Assembly: GCA_002331575.1 (NCBI GenBank)
Contig: DCZG01000142.1
Span: 1,637 to 8,351 of the forward strand
Source: Atopobium sp. UBA2090
GTDB taxonomy: Bacteria; Actinomycetota; Coriobacteriia; Coriobacteriales; Atopobiaceae
DNA: 6,715 nucleotides
Direction: 5' to 3'
Numbering within the stretch: position 1 is the first letter of the stretch; every line of letters begins with the position of its first letter. Under the pieces are notes generated by a model that did not search any database, was not told the origin of the DNA, and was given only the letters and a program-made list of their open reading frames with translations. This document shows positions 4,979-6,715 of the stretch, one piece after another. The position numbers were made by a program, and so were the translations under genes.

Positions 4979-6715
4979 ATGGACACGACCTTCGAGACAG
5001 AGCAGGCTCATCTCACCGAGACCTACGCCAAGCTCGTCTCCATTCACGACGCCCTTGCCGGCCAGATAGAGACCATGCAGCGCGACGCCACCCAGGACCT
5101 CAAGGACATGTCAGAGGAGGTCCGCATCGACTTCGGCGGCGCGGACGAGACCATCGAGACGCTCGCCGCCATCGAGACGCTCAACTCCGTCATCGACACG
5201 TACAACCAGTACCACGACTTCACCGTCGAGAAGCTCAAGCGCGTCTCGCTGCTCCTGCGCCAGCCGTACTTCGCGAAGGTGCGGCTCAAGATGCGCCCGG
5301 GCCGCCCCGCCCGCGACGTCTACATCGGCACGGCCGGCATCACCGACGAGCACAAGCTCCCGCTCATCGTCGACTGGCGCTCCCCCATCGCCGAGACCTA
5401 CTACAACCAGGAGAACGGCGAGACGAGCTACGAGGTCGACGGCCGCAGGCGCACGGTCTTCCTCGAGCTCCGCCGCCAGTTCGACATCACGCGAGACCAC
5501 CTCAACATGTACTTCGACACGACGGTGGCCATCGAGGACTCGCTCCTTCTCAGCGCCCTCAAGAAGCACCACACCGAGAAGCTCCAGGCGATCACGGCCA
5601 CGATCCAGCACGAGCAGAACGAGGTCGTACGCCACGCGGACGTTCCCGTCCTCCTCGTGAGCGGCATCGCGGGCTCGGGCAAGACGTCGGTGCTGCTCCA
5701 GCGCATCGCGTACGTCTTCTACCACGAGCGCAAGACCCTCTCGCCCGACCAGGTCTTCCTCTTCACGCCCAACCAGGTCTTCGAGAGCTACGTCGACACC
5801 GTCCTCCCCACCCTGGGCGAGTCCAACCCCCTGATCTTCACATGGCGCAGCTTCCTGGCGAGCCTCGGCCTCGCCGACCACGGGACGGGCAAGGACGTCG
5901 ACCCCGCCGAGCTCGCCGAGCTCGAACGCACGGTCCAGTCCATGACCGTCGAGGACGAGGACCTGCGCGCCGTGAAGGTCGACGACCTCACGGTCCTCAA
6001 GGTGAGCCAGGTCGCCAGCGCCATCAAGAAGTACTCCCAGTTCCCCGTGGGACCCAAGCTCGTCGCCCTCGTCAAGGACGAGCTCCACGACAAGGTCGAC
6101 CGCCGTCTGACCCAGATGTCAAAGGACGAGGAGATGCAGGAGGAGGTGCTCGGTCTCGACGTCGAGGAGCAGGTCGAGATCTTCGGACGCACCCTCAGCC
6201 CCGCCGACGAGGAGGAGACCGTAGCCTGCACCCTCGAGTACCTCGAGCACCGCTACTCCTCCGCCCACGACGAGGTCGAGAAGCTCAGCTGGCTGCGCAT
6301 CGACCGCATCGGCATGCGCGTGCTCCACAAGAACGACCTCTCAGCGGCGGAGTGGGTCTACCTCAAGATCCTGATATCGGGCTCTGGCGACAAGAACGCC
6401 CGCTACGTGATGGTCGACGAGGTGCAGGACTACACCGCGACGCAGCTCATGGTGCTCGCCCGGTACTTCTCGCGAGCGCACTTCCTCCTCCTTGGCGACG
6501 AGCACCAGGCTATTCAAGAGGGCACGGCGACGTTCCCGCAGATACGAGACATCTTCGCCTCTTCGCACGGCGAGGTCGAGGAGTGCCAGCTGCTCACGAG
6601 CTATCGCTCGAGCCCCGAGATCACCGAACTCTTCTGCAGCCTGCTCGACGCCGACGAGCGCCGCAAGCTCACCTCGGTCCACCGACCGGGCGTCGCTCCG
6701 AAGATCGTGGAGTGC
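4979..6715 (+). CDS. helD: HelD-like RNA polymerase-associated helicase/ATPase, N-terminal 579 residues
   Basis: This is a superfamily 1 (UvrD/Rep-like) ATPase, open to the window edge. HelD proteins bind RNA polymerase and use ATP to pull it off stalled or idle complexes. Residues about 5-95 form a charged, helical N-terminal arm ending in LLRQPYFAKVRL, as in Bacillus-type HelD where this arm enters the secondary channel. The HelD signature VDWRSPIAETYYN follows (131-143, with Asp132-Trp133-Arg134). Walker A is GIAGSGKT (229-236, Lys235), motif II is VDEVQDYT (479-486), a motif III-type LLGDEHQAI follows, and LTSYRSSPEI (about 539-548, Arg543) is motif IV-like. Between Walker A and motif II is an acidic helical insertion (about residues 300-440), as expected for the family. 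About 150-200 C-terminal residues are missing. GGAGG (4970-4974) precedes the ATG. The helD name is by family; polymerase binding is not shown here, and a plain UvrD-type helicase is less likely. Confidence 0.92.
   Translation, partial: MDTTFETEQAHLTETYAKLVSIHDALAGQIETMQRDATQDLKDMSEEVRIDFGGADETIETLAAIETLNSVIDTYNQYHDFTVEKLKRVSLLLRQPYFAKVRLKMRPGRPARDVYIGTAGITDEHKLPLIVDWRSPIAETYYNQENGETSYEVDGRRRTVFLELRRQFDITRDHLNMYFDTTVAIEDSLLLSALKKHHTEKLQAITATIQHEQNEVVRHADVPVLLVSGIAGSGKTSVLLQRIAYVFYHERKTLSPDQVFLFTPNQVFESYVDTVLPTLGESNPLIFTWRSFLASLGLADHGTGKDVDPAELAELERTVQSMTVEDEDLRAVKVDDLTVLKVSQVASAIKKYSQFPVGPKLVALVKDELHDKVDRRLTQMSKDEEMQEEVLGLDVEEQVEIFGRTLSPADEEETVACTLEYLEHRYSSAHDEVEKLSWLRIDRIGMRVLHKNDLSAAEWVYLKILISGSGDKNARYVMVDEVQDYTATQLMVLARYFSRAHFLLLGDEHQAIQEGTATFPQIRDIFASSHGEVEECQLLTSYRSSPEITELFCSLLDADERRKLTSVHRPGVAPKIVEC

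Noticed and set aside
5111..6088. Minus-strand open frame of 325 codons opposite the HelD-like gene
   Set aside because: The composition is dominated by Val, Glu, Leu, Asp and Gly from complementing GC-rich codons, and the plus strand carries unmistakable helicase motifs in the same place.

Overview
The window is high-GC, densely coded bacterial DNA carrying seven protein genes, two of them cut by the window edges. I see no RNA gene, CRISPR array, phage gene or transposase. The gene set suggests a host-associated actinomycete of the class Coriobacteriia (Olsenella/Atopobium type). The clues are an actinobacterial-style Ski2-like helicase, a HelD-like RNA polymerase-associated ATPase, and a small DUF3343 protein paired with an EF2568-type cysteine desulfurase family enzyme. 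This placement is an inference from protein style, not a measured match.

Layout from left to right. (1) Two minus-strand genes: a class I DAHP synthase (1866 to 838), which is the entry step of the shikimate pathway, followed downstream by the N-terminal part of a large DEAD/DEAH Ski2-like helicase (741 to 1, truncated). The 96-base gap between them holds an inverted pair of REP-like palindromes. (2) A 242-base divergent intergenic region with a strong GC-rich dyad. (3) Two plus-strand genes: the essential ribosome-assembly GTPase EngB/YsxC (2109-2693) and a TetR-type regulator (2776-3450) that has its own promoter and an imperfect palindrome lying on the -10 box. (4) A minus-strand two-gene operon, DUF3343 (4841-4602) then a class V aminotransferase-fold cysteine desulfurase-like enzyme (4592-3447). 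The stop codon of the desulfurase interlocks with that of the TetR gene (TTAG). (5) A divergent spacer with a third copy of the REP-like palindrome. (6) The first 579 residues of a plus-strand HelD-like helicase/ATPase, which runs off the right edge.

Most of the window is housekeeping. Three parts look less routine. One is the DUF3343/cysteine desulfurase pair, probably a persulfide or selenide delivery module. Another is the family of three REP-like palindromes, one of which appears to supply the -35 box of the DUF3343 operon. The third is the candidate autoregulatory operator of the TetR gene. I found no clear evidence of a wholly new multi-gene system.
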